DNA of 14,602 nucleotides from Monoraphidium neglectum (taxonomy: Eukaryota > Chlorophyta > Chlorophyceae > Sphaeropleales > Selenastraceae), in contig NW_014013493.1 in the NCBI RefSeq assembly GCF_000611645.1, positions 17,282-31,883 of the forward strand, given 5' to 3'. Positions within the stretch are counted from its first letter, which is position 1. Every line of letters starts with the position of its first letter. This document shows, in pieces, positions 1 through 9,247 of this stretch. The notes under the pieces are model-generated. The model worked only from the letters and a program-made list of their open reading frames with translations, had not been told where the DNA came from and did no database searches. Made by a program: the position numbers and the translations under genes.

Positions 1-1
1 C

Positions 2-849
2 AGCACCCCCTCGGCCGCAGCGGGCCGCCCGCCGCTCCCGCCGCAGCAGTCGCCGCTCGGCGGCGGCGTCTTTGGCGCGTGCGGCGCCGGCGGCGTCGGG
101 GCGCTGCAGGGGCTGTTCAGCGCGCTCGGCGGCGTGGGCGGGATCGGGGGCGCCGGCGCCCACGTGCCCCGCCCCTCGAGCCAGCAGCTCGCGGCCGCGG
201 GCGCCCTGCAGCAGCCGCAGCACGAGCGCGCGGCGGCGACGGCGGCGACGGCGGCAGCAGCACTCGGCGCGGGCGCGGCGGCGCGGCCAGTGAGCCAAGG
301 GGCCGGGGTTGCGGGCGCGTGGCGCTCGCAGGTCCCTTCGCCGCCAGGTTGGGGGAAGGCGTGGCCTTGGACATGAGAAGTGTGTGCGTGCATGCTTGCA
401 TGCATGCGTGCGTGCGTGCGTGTGAGGGGGTGGGGCGGGTTGCGGGAACGGATTCCAGGCACAGTGCCGCCCGCCGCTCGTAACAACGCACTCATCTGCC
501 CTTGCATACAGGCTTGAGGGCCTCAACACTTGCCTGCTGTGTGTGGCCACAATCCCCATTGCAAAGTGCTACAGCGATCGCTGCGTTCTGATACATCAAA
601 CCGCTCACGGTCTCCTCGTCTTGTGCCGCCCCATGCCCCACGCCTCCTGCAGGCGCCCTTGCCGGCGTCCGGCCTCAAACATCGTCCAGCGTGGTGCGCG
701 TGCTGGCGCCAAACGGGCAGCCCAGGAAGGTGCCCGCGTCCATGCTGCAGGCGGCCGCCGACATCAGCGCCGGCGCCGGCGCTGGCGCCAGCGGCGCCCC
801 GGCCGCGCACGGGCTGGGCGCGCCGGGAGCGCGGCGCGGCGTCCGCTGA
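2..849 (+). CDS. 3' end of Ala/Gly/Pro-rich protein (partial at left edge)
   Basis: Only the last part of this gene is present; I do not recognise the family. Frame 2 is open from the window edge and encodes a low-complexity Gly/Ala/Pro/Gln protein (for example SSQQLAAAGALQQPQHERAA). The last exon is 653-849, preceded by a good acceptor (CGCCTCCTGCAG), and contains SSSVVRVLAPNGQPRKVP, then an Ala/Gly tail and TGA at 847-849. The strongest donor is GTGAGC at 290, but an exon ending at 289 is in phase 0 and does not join the last exon in frame. A weaker donor at 348 (CCGCCAG|GTTGGG) gives phase 1 and joins cleanly, so join(<2..347,653..849) is the simplest model. A small unseen exon is the alternative. 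No catalytic motif, membrane segment or known domain is visible. Confidence 0.6.
379..424. repeat. TGCG/TGCA tetranucleotide tract
   Basis: An impure run of GTGC, GCAT and TGCG units (TGCATGCATGCGTGCGTGCG) lies in the intron of the left-edge gene. It is alternating purine-pyrimidine and partly self-complementary. It looks like an ordinary microsatellite. Confidence 0.8.
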
Positions 850-1353
850 ACAGCCGCTCAATGCTGCGGCTATGGGGCGCTGACGTGTCGCACTTCACTG
901 ATGGGAGGCGCGCTGCTGACCCCGTGGGCGGGTGGCTGCACCCTTCCCTGGTGCCGCCTGATCAGGCGCCCCACAGGACCCTCGGCCGCCCCCACCACGG
1001 GCCGCTTGACGCAACCCCTGCCGGCGGGCTGTATAGAGGGTCCGCTCCACGCCGGTCTCTGCTTCATTCCTCCGCCACAACCCTTTCTTATATCTGAGCA
1101 TCTTGAGGCGCTGTGAGACTGCGCTTCCTTTTCGGTGGGCCTGTGCCCACTCAGCAGGGGCCTGCGCCCCAACCCTCGCGCGGCCCCACACCGCATCATT
1201 CCTTACCTCTTCACCCCGAAAATCGCACCCCACCGGCGGCGATGAGAGACACCGTCCCAGCCAGCAGCGTGGCGGATGAAACCGCCCAATTGAGAGGGCC
1301 AACCACACCATCCCGGCAGGGAGCTGAAGGCGCGCTGTTTCATGGCGAGGGCC

Positions 1354-1373
1354 CGTGCATCTGCAAATGCACG
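1354..1373. repeat. Short perfect inverted repeat
   Basis: CGTGCAT, a 6-nt spacer (CTGCAA) and ATGCACG form a perfect 7-bp stem. It lies in the probable 3' UTR of the left-edge gene. Its role is unknown, and it may be chance. Confidence 0.5.
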
Positions 1374-1844
1374 GACTGCGCCTACGCAATACTGCACAGA
1401 CCGGGCCCATGTGCTGCCCGCGGCGCGCTGCGAGACCGCCCGCCCCCACTTCCGCGGCGACGAACTGCGCGGACTGCGCCGGCCCGCCATGGCGCTGCTC
1501 TTCGAACATCATGTACAGGGGCGAAGGCGCGGATGCAAACGCGTAAAGCTGTGCATACGGTAGTGCAGCAGGCATGTGGCGGCTTCCACCGGGCCGCCCT
1601 ATACACCTCCAGTCATTCCTCCCTCACCCCCTGGCACCTCAGCTGAGCGACGGCATGGCATACGCGCGTGCCCGCGCAATTTGTTAGAGCCGCGGCTGCC
1701 AAAAAGACTCAGCCTTGGGACTCGATTCCTTATTGCGACTGTGAACGGTGTGACCATCTCTTGCGCCATGCTCGCCCGATGGACCCGCAGCCGCCCGTGC
1801 AGCTGCTTGTACCTGCCATTCTCTGTCTATCATGGGGTGTGTCT

Positions 1845-1849
1845 TGTAA
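1845..1849 (+). promoter_or_regulatory. Candidate poly(A) signal TGTAA (gene 1)
   Basis: TGTAA is the usual polyadenylation signal of chlorophycean green algae. This is the first plus-strand copy I found after the TGA at 847-849, implying a 3' UTR of about 1 kb. The assignment is inferred from position and motif only. Confidence 0.45.
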
Positions 1850-2272
1850 CTATCTGACCCGTTGCTGGCGTGTGGCACTAGCGCAAGGCTGTGAGGCCAA
1901 GGCCCAACTACACTCATCAGCGCGGTAGTGTGCAGGCCCACTCAGCCGTGGTGCTGGCGCCGACCACGCCCTGCCCAGGCAGGTGGCTCGCCCTCACCTT
2001 CAAAGCGATGTGCCATGATGGCGAGGGTGAAGGCCTGGAATGAGTGGCCACAGCCTTGGCGCAGCGTGGTATCGTTACTGAGCAGTGGCATGGCTTGGAG
2101 CTTACTCGCCGCGCAGTCCACAGCAGCTCTGCGCTTACAGCGGGAAAAGTGCGAATCGCACCTGTTGTCCCGAGAAGAGAGTAGGGGTAATACCGGTGTA
2201 TATCCGAGGTGTGCTGTCATTCGGTGCATGCCAAGCTGATCTCGGGGCCCACGATCGGCACCTGCCGCAGCG

Positions 2273-4164
2273 ATGCTCCTTCGCGGTCGCATCATGGCGC
2301 TTGGGGCTCATGGATACTCCACATACAGGGCACGCAGTCTCATGAGGGGCTTAGCACCTGCTGGCGGCCAAAGCAGCAATGGCGCACCCGTGGCTGGTCG
2401 CAACAGCACCAGCAGCAGCAGCACCAGCACCAGCAGCAGCAGCAGTAGTGGCGGCAGCAGCACCACCCCCACGCCGGGCGATGGCGGCGTCGGCGACAAA
2501 ACCGACAGTGCGGCAACGCCGCGGTCGCCGCTGGCGGTAGAGCCCGCGCTTGCCTCGTTCGCAGCGGCGATTGGAGAGCGACGGTTCACGTGTACCCAAT
2601 GCGGTGGGTTGCTAGCTTCGCGCCTTGCTTCGTTGTAAGCCTTGCCGTGGGGTGTCGCCACCCTTGCCTGTTGCTGTTGTCTGCCTCTCTTCCCATCCTG
2701 GCGTTTGCTGTTGGCAGCAACGTGCGTGTTAAGTCTGTGCCTTGTATTCGCGACGCCCAAGCGGATTGCAGCCGCAGCCGCCCCGACAGTCCGTGGCCTC
2801 ATCCCCTTTTCTTATCCCGCAGGCAAATGCTGCACAGGCAAGTGTTGGCCTGAGCCAGCGGGAAGGGGGCGCTCAGCGGTCTCCATTCCTTCTCGCATGT
2901 GTTGTGCCAACTTCTGCACTTGGACCAAGGCAGACGCAGCGCAGCCAGCCCGACGCACGTCCAAAGAACGCTGCGCTCGCGCCACCCTGCCCCACGCGCA
3001 GGCAGCGGCAGCGTATGGGTCAGCGAACGCGAAGCGCTGCGAATTGCTGATCACCTGGGGATCAGTCAGCAGCAGTTTGAAAGAGCATACACGTTTGACT
3101 ACTCACGAGTGCCAGGCTGGCGGCTGCTGAGGGATGACCCCAAAAGCGGGGAGGTGGGCCGCGCTTGACATGACGCAGAATAATGTGCGCATTTGCTGTG
3201 TCCAGGGTAGCTTTGTCGCCCTGTTGAGGCACTCAGGGACACCTCACGGTCACATGCCCCAGTGGCTGACGCAGCATGTACCTGCGCCGCTGCAGCAGCA
3301 GCTGCCGCCGCGGCCAGGGGGGTCTCATAGCGTCCCTGCCGTCTCGTTCTAATCTCTGCACCCCCAGGCCCGCCACTGCATCTTCCTGAGCGCGGGCAAC
3401 ACCTGCAGCATCCACCCTGTGCGGCCGGTCCAGTGCAGCACATACCGTGGGTGCTCTTCCGCGCTGACACACACGCAAAATACACACACACACACACAAA
3501 CACAAACACACACACACACGCATGCGCCCCCAACTCGCGGCCGCGTTCTGGGCTTATATGTGCCTGCTTGTCCGCATGAGAGCAAGGCATCTGCTTGCGC
3601 CACACCCCCCCCCCCTTGGCCGGTTCTCCCCGCCCCTGCGCACGCGGCCAGGAGGGGCGTTGCATGTGGCAGCTGCTTCTCAGCTTCCATCGGCTGCGCA
3701 CGAGAAGCTCCCCACCGAGGGCTGTGCAGCACTTGCTGATCCGCCGCTCCATTCCTTCTTGACTTTTGCAGCGTGGTGGCCGGAACTGATGGACCCTGAA
3801 AAGTGGGATCTGGAAAAGCGGGAGATCTGTGAGGGGTGAGTTGTTCTGCGCGTGCCTGCCTCGGCATCACCATCTTTCGCGCTGGCTCAACAGCCCAAAG
3901 CATGTGGCTTACGCACAAATGCGCTGGAGCCCGATATGGAGCCTCCGCTTCGCCAGCTTGACTTTTTGTCGCACATGCTGAGCTGTCGTTTGACCGCCAC
4001 TGCCTCCCAGGTTTGACCATCCAGACGCGCCGCCCACGGACTTGGCGAAAGCTGCCGCGCAGCTGCGCATCGCGACGGCCCACGACATCCAGCGAAAGCT
4101 GGCCTTTCCGGCCCTAAAGCCAGGCGGCACGAAGAAGAGGAAAAAGGACAAACCGGCGCAGTGA
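2273..4164 (+). CDS. CxxCxxCC zinc/iron-chelating domain protein (YkgJ/UPF0153 type)
   Basis: Model: join(2273..2603,2823..2837,3002..3153,3368..3446,3772..3835,4011..4164), 264 residues, all phases agreeing. The family is known as putative Zn- or Fe-chelating proteins, related to the Cys cluster of flagellin lysine N-methylase; the exact reaction is unknown. After a Ser-rich N-terminus come the signature CTQCGKCCTG (residues about 107-116), the segment VWVSEREALRIADHLGIS, GWRLL, HCIFL, NTCSIHP and RPVQCSTYPWWPEL. All seven expected cysteines are present. The C-terminus is Lys-rich (GGTKKRKKDK). The signature is built across two introns: exon 2 is only 15 nt (AAATGCTGCACAG core) and intron 2 starts with GC (CACAG|GCAAGT). 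The start could be ATG 2273 or ATG 2294 (ATGGCG, the better context); an in-frame TGA lies upstream at about 2238. The N-terminal 60 residues could be an organelle-targeting peptide, but this is not certain. Confidence 0.93.
2404..2463 (+). repeat. AGC-rich repeat encoding poly-Ser/Thr
   Basis: Imperfect AGC/ACC codon repeats in exon 1 of the metal-binding protein gene encode a Ser/Thr tract (STSSSSTSTSSSSSSGGSS). It precedes the Cys signature and is probably a disordered spacer. Confidence 0.8.
3467..3520. repeat. (AC)n microsatellite
   Basis: Interrupted CA dinucleotide repeats lie inside intron 4 of the metal-binding protein gene (3447-3771). An 11-C homopolymer follows at 3605-3615 in the same intron. 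Both are length-unstable and error-prone in assemblies. Confidence 0.9.
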
Positions 4165-4336
4165 AGCGACGAACAAGCATAAGCATGGGCCTACGTTTTC
4201 AACGATCTGTCACTGCCTTTTCCCCTGCTCCCTTGCTGTTGTACAGCTGCAGCACACACTCATGCGGCACACAGTCATGGCCACCGCTGCAAATCAAATC
4301 GATACCAGAAGCCCGAGAGAGGCGCTTTTCTGCTCG

Positions 4337-5173
4337 TTACTTTGGGGGTGGGCTAGGCGGCTCGGCCCCCCGCTGCTGCGCCTGCTGCTTGTCCGCCGCC
4401 ACCGCCGCTGCCGCCGCAGACGCCTCGCCCTCTTGTGACCCCTGCTCGCCTTCAGGGGCGCCCAGCTTTTCGCTGGTCCGTTCCACGTCCATTTGCAGGG
4501 CGTCAAACAGGGGAGCATGGTAGTCCTTGTGCTGCATCATGCAACTCAATAGTGACTTGAACTGCCGAGAGGGGGTTTTCAACCCAACGACAGAACGAAA
4601 GTGGGCACAATTGCATGGGATAGGCATGATAAGGGTGCATGGGTAAGCGTGGGTGGGCTGCAAATGGTGGCGTCTGCGGGCTGCTTGATGATCACACTCA
4701 TTGTAGCCTCATTGTAGCAGCATACAGCAGCAACTGGCACCCACCATCAACAGCAGCAGCAGTCGCAAACACACGCGAAAAAAAAGTCCACAGGAGGCCA
4801 CGCATACGGGCGAGTCGCAAAGTAAGCATGGCCCATGAGTCAGGGTGCGCGAACGCACCTGATCCTGACAGCTCTCCACCCAGTCCTCGCTTGTCCGCTT
4901 GGCGTCCCGCTTGCACAGCCGCCATGCCACATGCTGCTCCTCGCATGGCCCTTCCTCAATGTACTTGCAGATGGGGCACGAGTCAGGGCCATCCTCGTCG
5001 CCGTCCTGCTGCGTGTGCTGCACCGACACTGCGGCCCCTGGCGCATCAATGCCACTGCTCGAGCTGCCGCTGCTATTGCCGTCGCGGCCATCGTCGTTTG
5101 ACGATACCGGTACTTGCGTGCCACCATCCGTGACTGTTTGTTCATGTTCATCGGCGTTTCTTTGCGGGGACAT
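4337..5173 (-). CDS. GCK-domain protein with twin CX9C motif
   Basis: Model: complement(join(4337..4561,4859..5173)), 179 residues. The donor CAG|GTGCGT and the acceptor CTCTCGGCAG join in phase 0. The N-terminal 60 residues are acidic and Ser/Gly-rich. The GCK domain runs from about residue 65 to 130: SCPICKYIEEGPC, WRLC, WVESC, then FKSLLSCMMQHKDYHAPLFD encoded after the intron. The GCK domain is a Cys-rich domain known from plant and algal proteins. Counting residues gives C77-x9-C87 and C102-x9-C112, the spacing of twin CX9C proteins that are oxidised by the Mia40 system in the mitochondrial intermembrane space; that location is inference. C66/C69 form an extra CPIC pair. The C-terminal tail is Ala/Gln/Pro-rich and disordered. 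The start at 5173 is the first ATG of the open frame. It converges with the metal-binding protein gene, with 172 bp between stops. Confidence 0.93.
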
Positions 5174-5410
5174 GCTCGCGACGCACCAAGAGCGATCTGG
5201 AATGGAGTTTCCTGTGTGAATGTAGGGCGCAATTCAAAGCTTGATATGAGAAATAAATGAATCGTGGGTCGCGCCTTCGTAGCCATCACACTCTTCACGA
5301 ATCTGTTTGTAGCGTCACCGGCGCTCACCCCACAACCGTTTCAGGCACTTCAGCATAGAGAATCGGTGCGTCGATGCTCACCCACCCATCACCACGGCGG
5401 TTCATGAGAT

Positions 5411-5442
5411 CTTATGATACGAGGTATGTCAGGTATCATAAG
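5411..5442. repeat. Perfect 10-bp inverted repeat
   Basis: CTTATGATAC and GTATCATAAG flank a 12-nt spacer. The stem is perfect and AT-rich in a GC-rich setting, about 240 bp upstream of the GCK start codon. It could be a protein-binding site, a hairpin, or the ends of a tiny mobile-element remnant. Confidence 0.75.
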
Positions 5443-5622
5443 GTAGGCCCACGCGAGGGACCCAAGAGTTGCAAGCCAGGCCTGCAGCGCAATGCAAAGC
5501 TGAGAATGCAGGGCAGGCAGGGGTTACCATGTGCGCGTGGCTGATTCTGGTGGTGTAGTTTGCTGCGTAGCTTGCGACCGACTGCAGCATCACGCAGGCA
5601 CGCCTGACAACTCTCTTTTACT

Positions 5623-5630
5623 TGACGTCA
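5623..5630. promoter_or_regulatory. CRE-like palindrome TGACGTCA
   Basis: This perfect 8-bp bZIP (CRE) core lies about 450 bp upstream of the GCK gene start. Function is inferred from the motif only; two more copies occur at 8022-8029 (coding) and 9861-9868. Confidence 0.35.
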
Positions 5631-5874
5631 CTGACGCGCGCATCGATGCCACCAGCATGACGGGGTTTGCAAAGCCTGGGAGGCCACCTGAACCGCACCA
5701 TCATCAGCAAGACGCGTGACGTACGGGGCTCTGCCGCACTCTGCGCTTGCAATATGAGCCTGCGCGCCCCCAGCTGCCCGCCCTCGGCCTGCACTCCGAA
5801 AGCCCCAACTGGCAAGATCTGGTACCATCAGGTCGTCTAAATTGACCCAGGCAGGCCCGAAGGTGCGGCTTTGT

Positions 5875-5879
5875 TTACA
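5875..5879 (-). promoter_or_regulatory. Candidate poly(A) signal TGTAA (gene 4)
   Basis: This is the first minus-strand TGTAA I found below the stop codon at 6986-6988, giving a 3' UTR of about 1.1 kb, which is long. The assignment rests on motif and position. Confidence 0.4.
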
Positions 5880-6985
5880 GCTCATCCATTCAAAATCAAA
5901 TCCAGCGAGGGCAGGGCATCCATGAGATTGATGTGCAGCATCCAGATGCAGCAGGGGCAGGGCATCCAGAACATTGGCATTACTGGGCCAGGCTTGCGCC
6001 CAAGGGATCGCACACCCGGGGCCAACAGAGCCGCAAGTAGCAAAATCAAGGGGGGGGGCACAAAGGCAGTGGGCGGCGCAGCGCCCCGCAGAAAGGGCGC
6101 AGCTGGGACATGGCCGCTACATAGGCGAGGGTGTCAGTACGGGTGGTTCGTTTTGCACGGCACAAAAGCTCGTACAAGGCGGCGAGGGTATGGGGGGCAG
6201 GGAGCGCTCTGGCACATGGGGAAATCGTGCAGCCAGGCTGCCACTCAACGTGGCATTAGGTGGCGACGGCACCGCCAAGCGGCCGGCCAACAGGGCCGTC
6301 GATGTGTGGTGTACGAAGGGCAGCAGTAAATCTGTGCATTGCCCAATGTGTGGATGGTGTGCCGCGGCAGGCTTGGTTTGATACAATGAACCCTGTGCCC
6401 TGCTCTGCTTGCACGTGCACCAAACGCCCTGTCCCAAGCCCTGAACACAGGAACAGTCCTGCGCCCCGCGCCGCGGCAGCAAATAGGCCGCTGTTGCTGC
6501 TCCGAGGAGGACAGCGACTGCAAGATCGCAGCGGTTGTCTACGCTATGGGATGTGGGGTGGTGTTGTCAAGGCCGCACAAACCATTGCCAATGACGAATC
6601 CCCATTGATGTGTTGCCCTCCGCCCATGAAGGACTCCCGGCCCTTCCAACCCAATTCCAGGGTGATTGACGGCAGAATAGAAACAGAAATCCGCGCGCCT
6701 GGGCGTGCATGCAGGGGTACAGGCAAGGGTGGCTGCGTTTCAAAAAGTGCCTCGTCGGCCGGGGCGCGGGCCCACTCGCCTGCCCGACATGCAAACGATG
6801 GTGGTGGTACAAGTGTAGAGCGACATACAGTCAAAGTCAAGTACAGCGGGCGTCGCCGCGCGGCTCAGCACGACGAGGGGCGCGGTGAGGCGCGCCCTCA
6901 GGCCAGCGCTAGTGCAGGCCTGCGGCGGCGGCGGATTTCAAGCGCGCCCCAGAGGCGGCCGCCGGCGGGCATGCAAGGGCATGCC
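5880..6985. other. Probable 3' UTR of gene 4; no gene seen
   Basis: No supported exon on either strand. A plus-strand frame open from 6260 to 7432 starts here but runs antisense across the last exon of the neighbouring gene and is judged a shadow. The phrase GGGCAGGGCATCCA occurs twice (about 5910 and 5956) as a short direct repeat. Confidence 0.55.
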
Positions 6986-9205
6986 TCAACACGGCATCTG
7001 GGGCCTGGCCGCGAGGCCTCCACCCAGCGATGCGCCGCAGGCCAGCCAGCCGCTGACCGGCGCTGCGCCGGCTGTGCTGGGGCCCAGGGATCGCGCCAGC
7101 AGCAGCGGCAGAAATGCAGGCCCGAGCGGAGGCGGGCCGCCGGCGATACAGTCGGCGTCAAGGGTACCGGCCATCACAGTGGACGGCCCTGGGAGCGCTC
7201 GCGCGGCCGCCGCGCGGCGCCGGGGCGAGTTCTCGCCGGGGACCGCGGGGCCATGCGGCGCGCGGGCAGCGGCGTTTGCCGCGGGCGCGTACGGTGCTGC
7301 GCGCTCGCCGGTGCCGGCGTCGGCAGCCAGCGCCGCTTCCACGTGCTCAGGCGGCACCCGCGCAGGCGACTCAGCTGCCGCTGCGGGTTTGTGGAGCTGT
7401 GGCAGCCCCCTTTCGACATCATGCCCTTGTAGTGACAGCGGGGCTGCCCCAGCTATCGGCTGCTGCGGCTGCTGCTGCTGCTGCTGCTGCTGCTGCCGCT
7501 CGGCCCGGGGCTCAGGCGGCGCCGCCTGCTGCGGCGTGCCCTGCCGCTGCTCCTCCTCCCCACTGCAGCCTGCATGGCCGCCCTCGTTAAGGTCCGCGCC
7601 GCTGCAGGCCGTGGCGGCGCGCTGGTGGCGGGTGTATATGCCATGCAAGCCAAGCACCTGCGGTGTCGGCCAGCGAGGCGTCAGGGACCAATTCAGCAAA
7701 AAGCAGTCGCTGCTCCGCGCGCAAAAAGGGTGGACAAACTCTGGGAGCCAGGGTGTTCGGGGGCTAAGGAAGTCAAAGGTGGAGCTCGGCGGTGCGGGTT
7801 GCAACAGCAGACCACCGGCGGGGACGGTCGCGCCCGGCGGCCCGCTCGCGCCGCGCTCACCAGCTCCCCGAGCGGCACGACGCCGCCCGCGCCGCCGCCG
7901 GGCGCGGCATACTTCTGGGGCCGCCGGGTCCAGCCGCCGGGGGCCCGGTGGGGGTACTTCCGGGCGTAGGTCCTGGCGGCCTCCTCGGGCAGCAAGCTGA
8001 GGCGCCTCTTCGTCTCCTCGCTGACGTCATCCCACGTCAGCCGCGGGTCCAGGTCGAAGGACCAGGCGCCGGTGGCGGGGTGCCGGCGGCCGACGAACAG
8101 CACCAGCTTCTTGGCAGTGCGCGGCTGCGGGGCGGTTTGCATGGGCGCATGTGTGTAAGCGCATGCGCATGCGTGTGTGAGCCGAGTGCATGCTGGTGAT
8201 TGCATGCTGGACACGCAGCGCAGGTGTGGCAGACAGGCGGGGCAACCGCCGCCTTGGAGGGGCCCCTTCCACACCCTCGTAGTAATACACCCCCACTTGG
8301 CGGGCTTGCGAAGGCGCCACTGCGGCCATGCGCCTCACATGGTGCAGGTTCATGCGGATCCACGTGGTCAGCGCCGCCCAATCCTTGTCGCGCCGCTGCT
8401 GGCTCTCATGGCCGCCGCCGTCGCCGCTGCTGACCTGGCGGCAGCAGGGGGAGGACGACGCCTCTTCGCCGCTGCTGACCCCGCCGCCGACGCCTTCGTT
8501 GACGGGGGCGCGCGTGCAGCTGACGCGCTGTGGCACGGCGTCGTGGCCGCCGGGGGCCTTCGGCTGTGCCTTGTGCTGCGGGGTTTGGGGGATGAGCGGT
8601 TGGAGTGATGGGACCGTCGCGTGCGCGCCTCAAGTGCTTGGGATGCAGCTCCAGGCAATGGCGCTGTGTCAGACAACCAGGGCGTGTCATGACAGATCCA
8701 GATTGGCAATTATGCTGGTGGTCGCGAACTCGCCGCACCTGATTGTTGTGGCGCGGCCGGCGGTGTTGTGGGTGCTGGTGTGGAGGCAATGTGTGCTTGG
8801 CCGCCGCTGCGGTAACAACGTCATCAACAGCAACGTAGTCAGTGGAGCGCACATTAGTGCCGCTCGCGTGCCTGCGCTTGCGTGTCAGGCTGCCGCTGTT
8901 GGCCCCTCCATCGCTTGCCGCCAGGTGCAGCAGCACCTCAGCCGCGCTGTCCGCCTCCTGTAGAATAGAAGGACATCGCATATAACGTCACATACACAGC
9001 TTTCGGGATCCCGCAAGCCTCGGGCTGGCGTTGGGTTACCGGGCTGGCAGCCTTGATCGCAACGGCGACGACCCCTGCATAGGACACCTGGGCATGGTCC
9101 TACCTCATCGGAGCATGCGGATCCGGCTATTGGGCTCATAAGGGCCTCTTCTAGCCCCTCAACGGTCGGGGGAGCACCCCTTTTGTTTCTGAAGTTCGAT
9201 GACAT
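6986..9205 (-). CDS. Unrecognised poly-Gln protein of about 519 residues, five exons
   Basis: Model: complement(join(6986..7657,7861..8124,8273..8575,8739..8957,9104..9205)); all joins are phase 0. I recognise no family. Residues 1-107 start MSSNFRNKRGAPP and include an acidic helical stretch (SDEEADSAAEVLLHLA) formed across the first splice and a basic LTRKRRH. Residues about 108-296 hold the most conserved-looking part: DKDWAALTTWIRMNLHHVRR, KKLVLFVGRRHPATGAWSFD, LTWDDVSEETKRRLSLLPEE and ARTYARKYPHR, then a Gly/Pro stretch. The last exon (297-519) is disordered, with nine consecutive Gln and an Ala/Pro-rich tail. The third donor is uncertain: 8272 (GGT|GTGGAA, keeps VYYYEG) or 8296 (CAA|GTGGGG, which drops eight residues); both keep phase. 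The TRKRRH and helical segments suggest a nuclear protein. The stretch near PEEAARTYARKYP faintly resembles the third helix of an HMG box, not enough to call. Confidence 0.75.
7468..7496 (-). repeat. CAG repeat encoding poly-Gln
   Basis: CTG repeats on the plus strand (CAG on the coding minus strand) encode nine consecutive Gln, then PQQP, in the last exon of the five-exon gene. This is a length-variable site. Confidence 0.9.
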
Positions 9206-9241
9206 TCACAACCAAAGCGAGGGTGCCTCTCGACGACGCGG

Positions 9242-9247
9242 CACGTG
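9242..9247. promoter_or_regulatory. G-box CACGTG
   Basis: Palindromic CACGTG (context GCACGTGGGC) lies 36 bp upstream of the ATG at 9205 on the minus strand, with an AT-rich CATATGCTATATG beside it. It is a plausible bHLH/bZIP site, inferred from motif and position. Confidence 0.3.

Larger units (their letters stand above)
850..2272. other. 3' UTR of gene 1 and intergenic region before gene 2
   Basis: No gene is supported in this 1.4 kb. Several frames stay open by chance, including about 226 codons on the minus strand at 895-1575, but none shows a domain or a splice-linked continuation. The left part is probably the 3' UTR of the left-edge gene, ending near the TGTAA at 1845-1849. The right part should hold the promoter of the metal-binding protein gene; a weak TATA-like GTATATCC lies at 2198-2205, about 70 bp before its ATG. 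A 7-bp perfect inverted repeat is at 1354-1373. Confidence 0.6.
5174..5870. other. Upstream region of GCK gene; no gene seen
   Basis: No coding exon is supported. This should be the promoter and 5' flank of the minus-strand GCK gene. It contains a perfect 10-bp inverted repeat at 5411-5442 and a palindromic TGACGTCA at 5623-5630. Confidence 0.6.

Noticed and set aside
895..1575. Minus-strand open frame of 226 codons
   Set aside because: No recognised motif, no splice-linked continuation, and it overlaps equally long open frames on the other strand, as expected by chance at this GC content.
3349..4083. Minus-strand open frame of 244 codons with poly-Val/Cys
   Set aside because: It is antisense to the metal-binding gene and passes through the CA microsatellite of an intron; no coding signal.
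6260..7432. Plus-strand open frame of 390 codons
   Set aside because: It runs antisense over the last exon of the minus-strand poly-Gln gene, has no domain, and its openness follows from GC-rich, Ala/Pro-coding sequence on the other strand.
6885..8000. Plus-strand open frame of 371 codons with a poly-Cys run
   Set aside because: It is antisense to two coding exons; the Cys run is the CAG repeat read in the wrong frame and strand.
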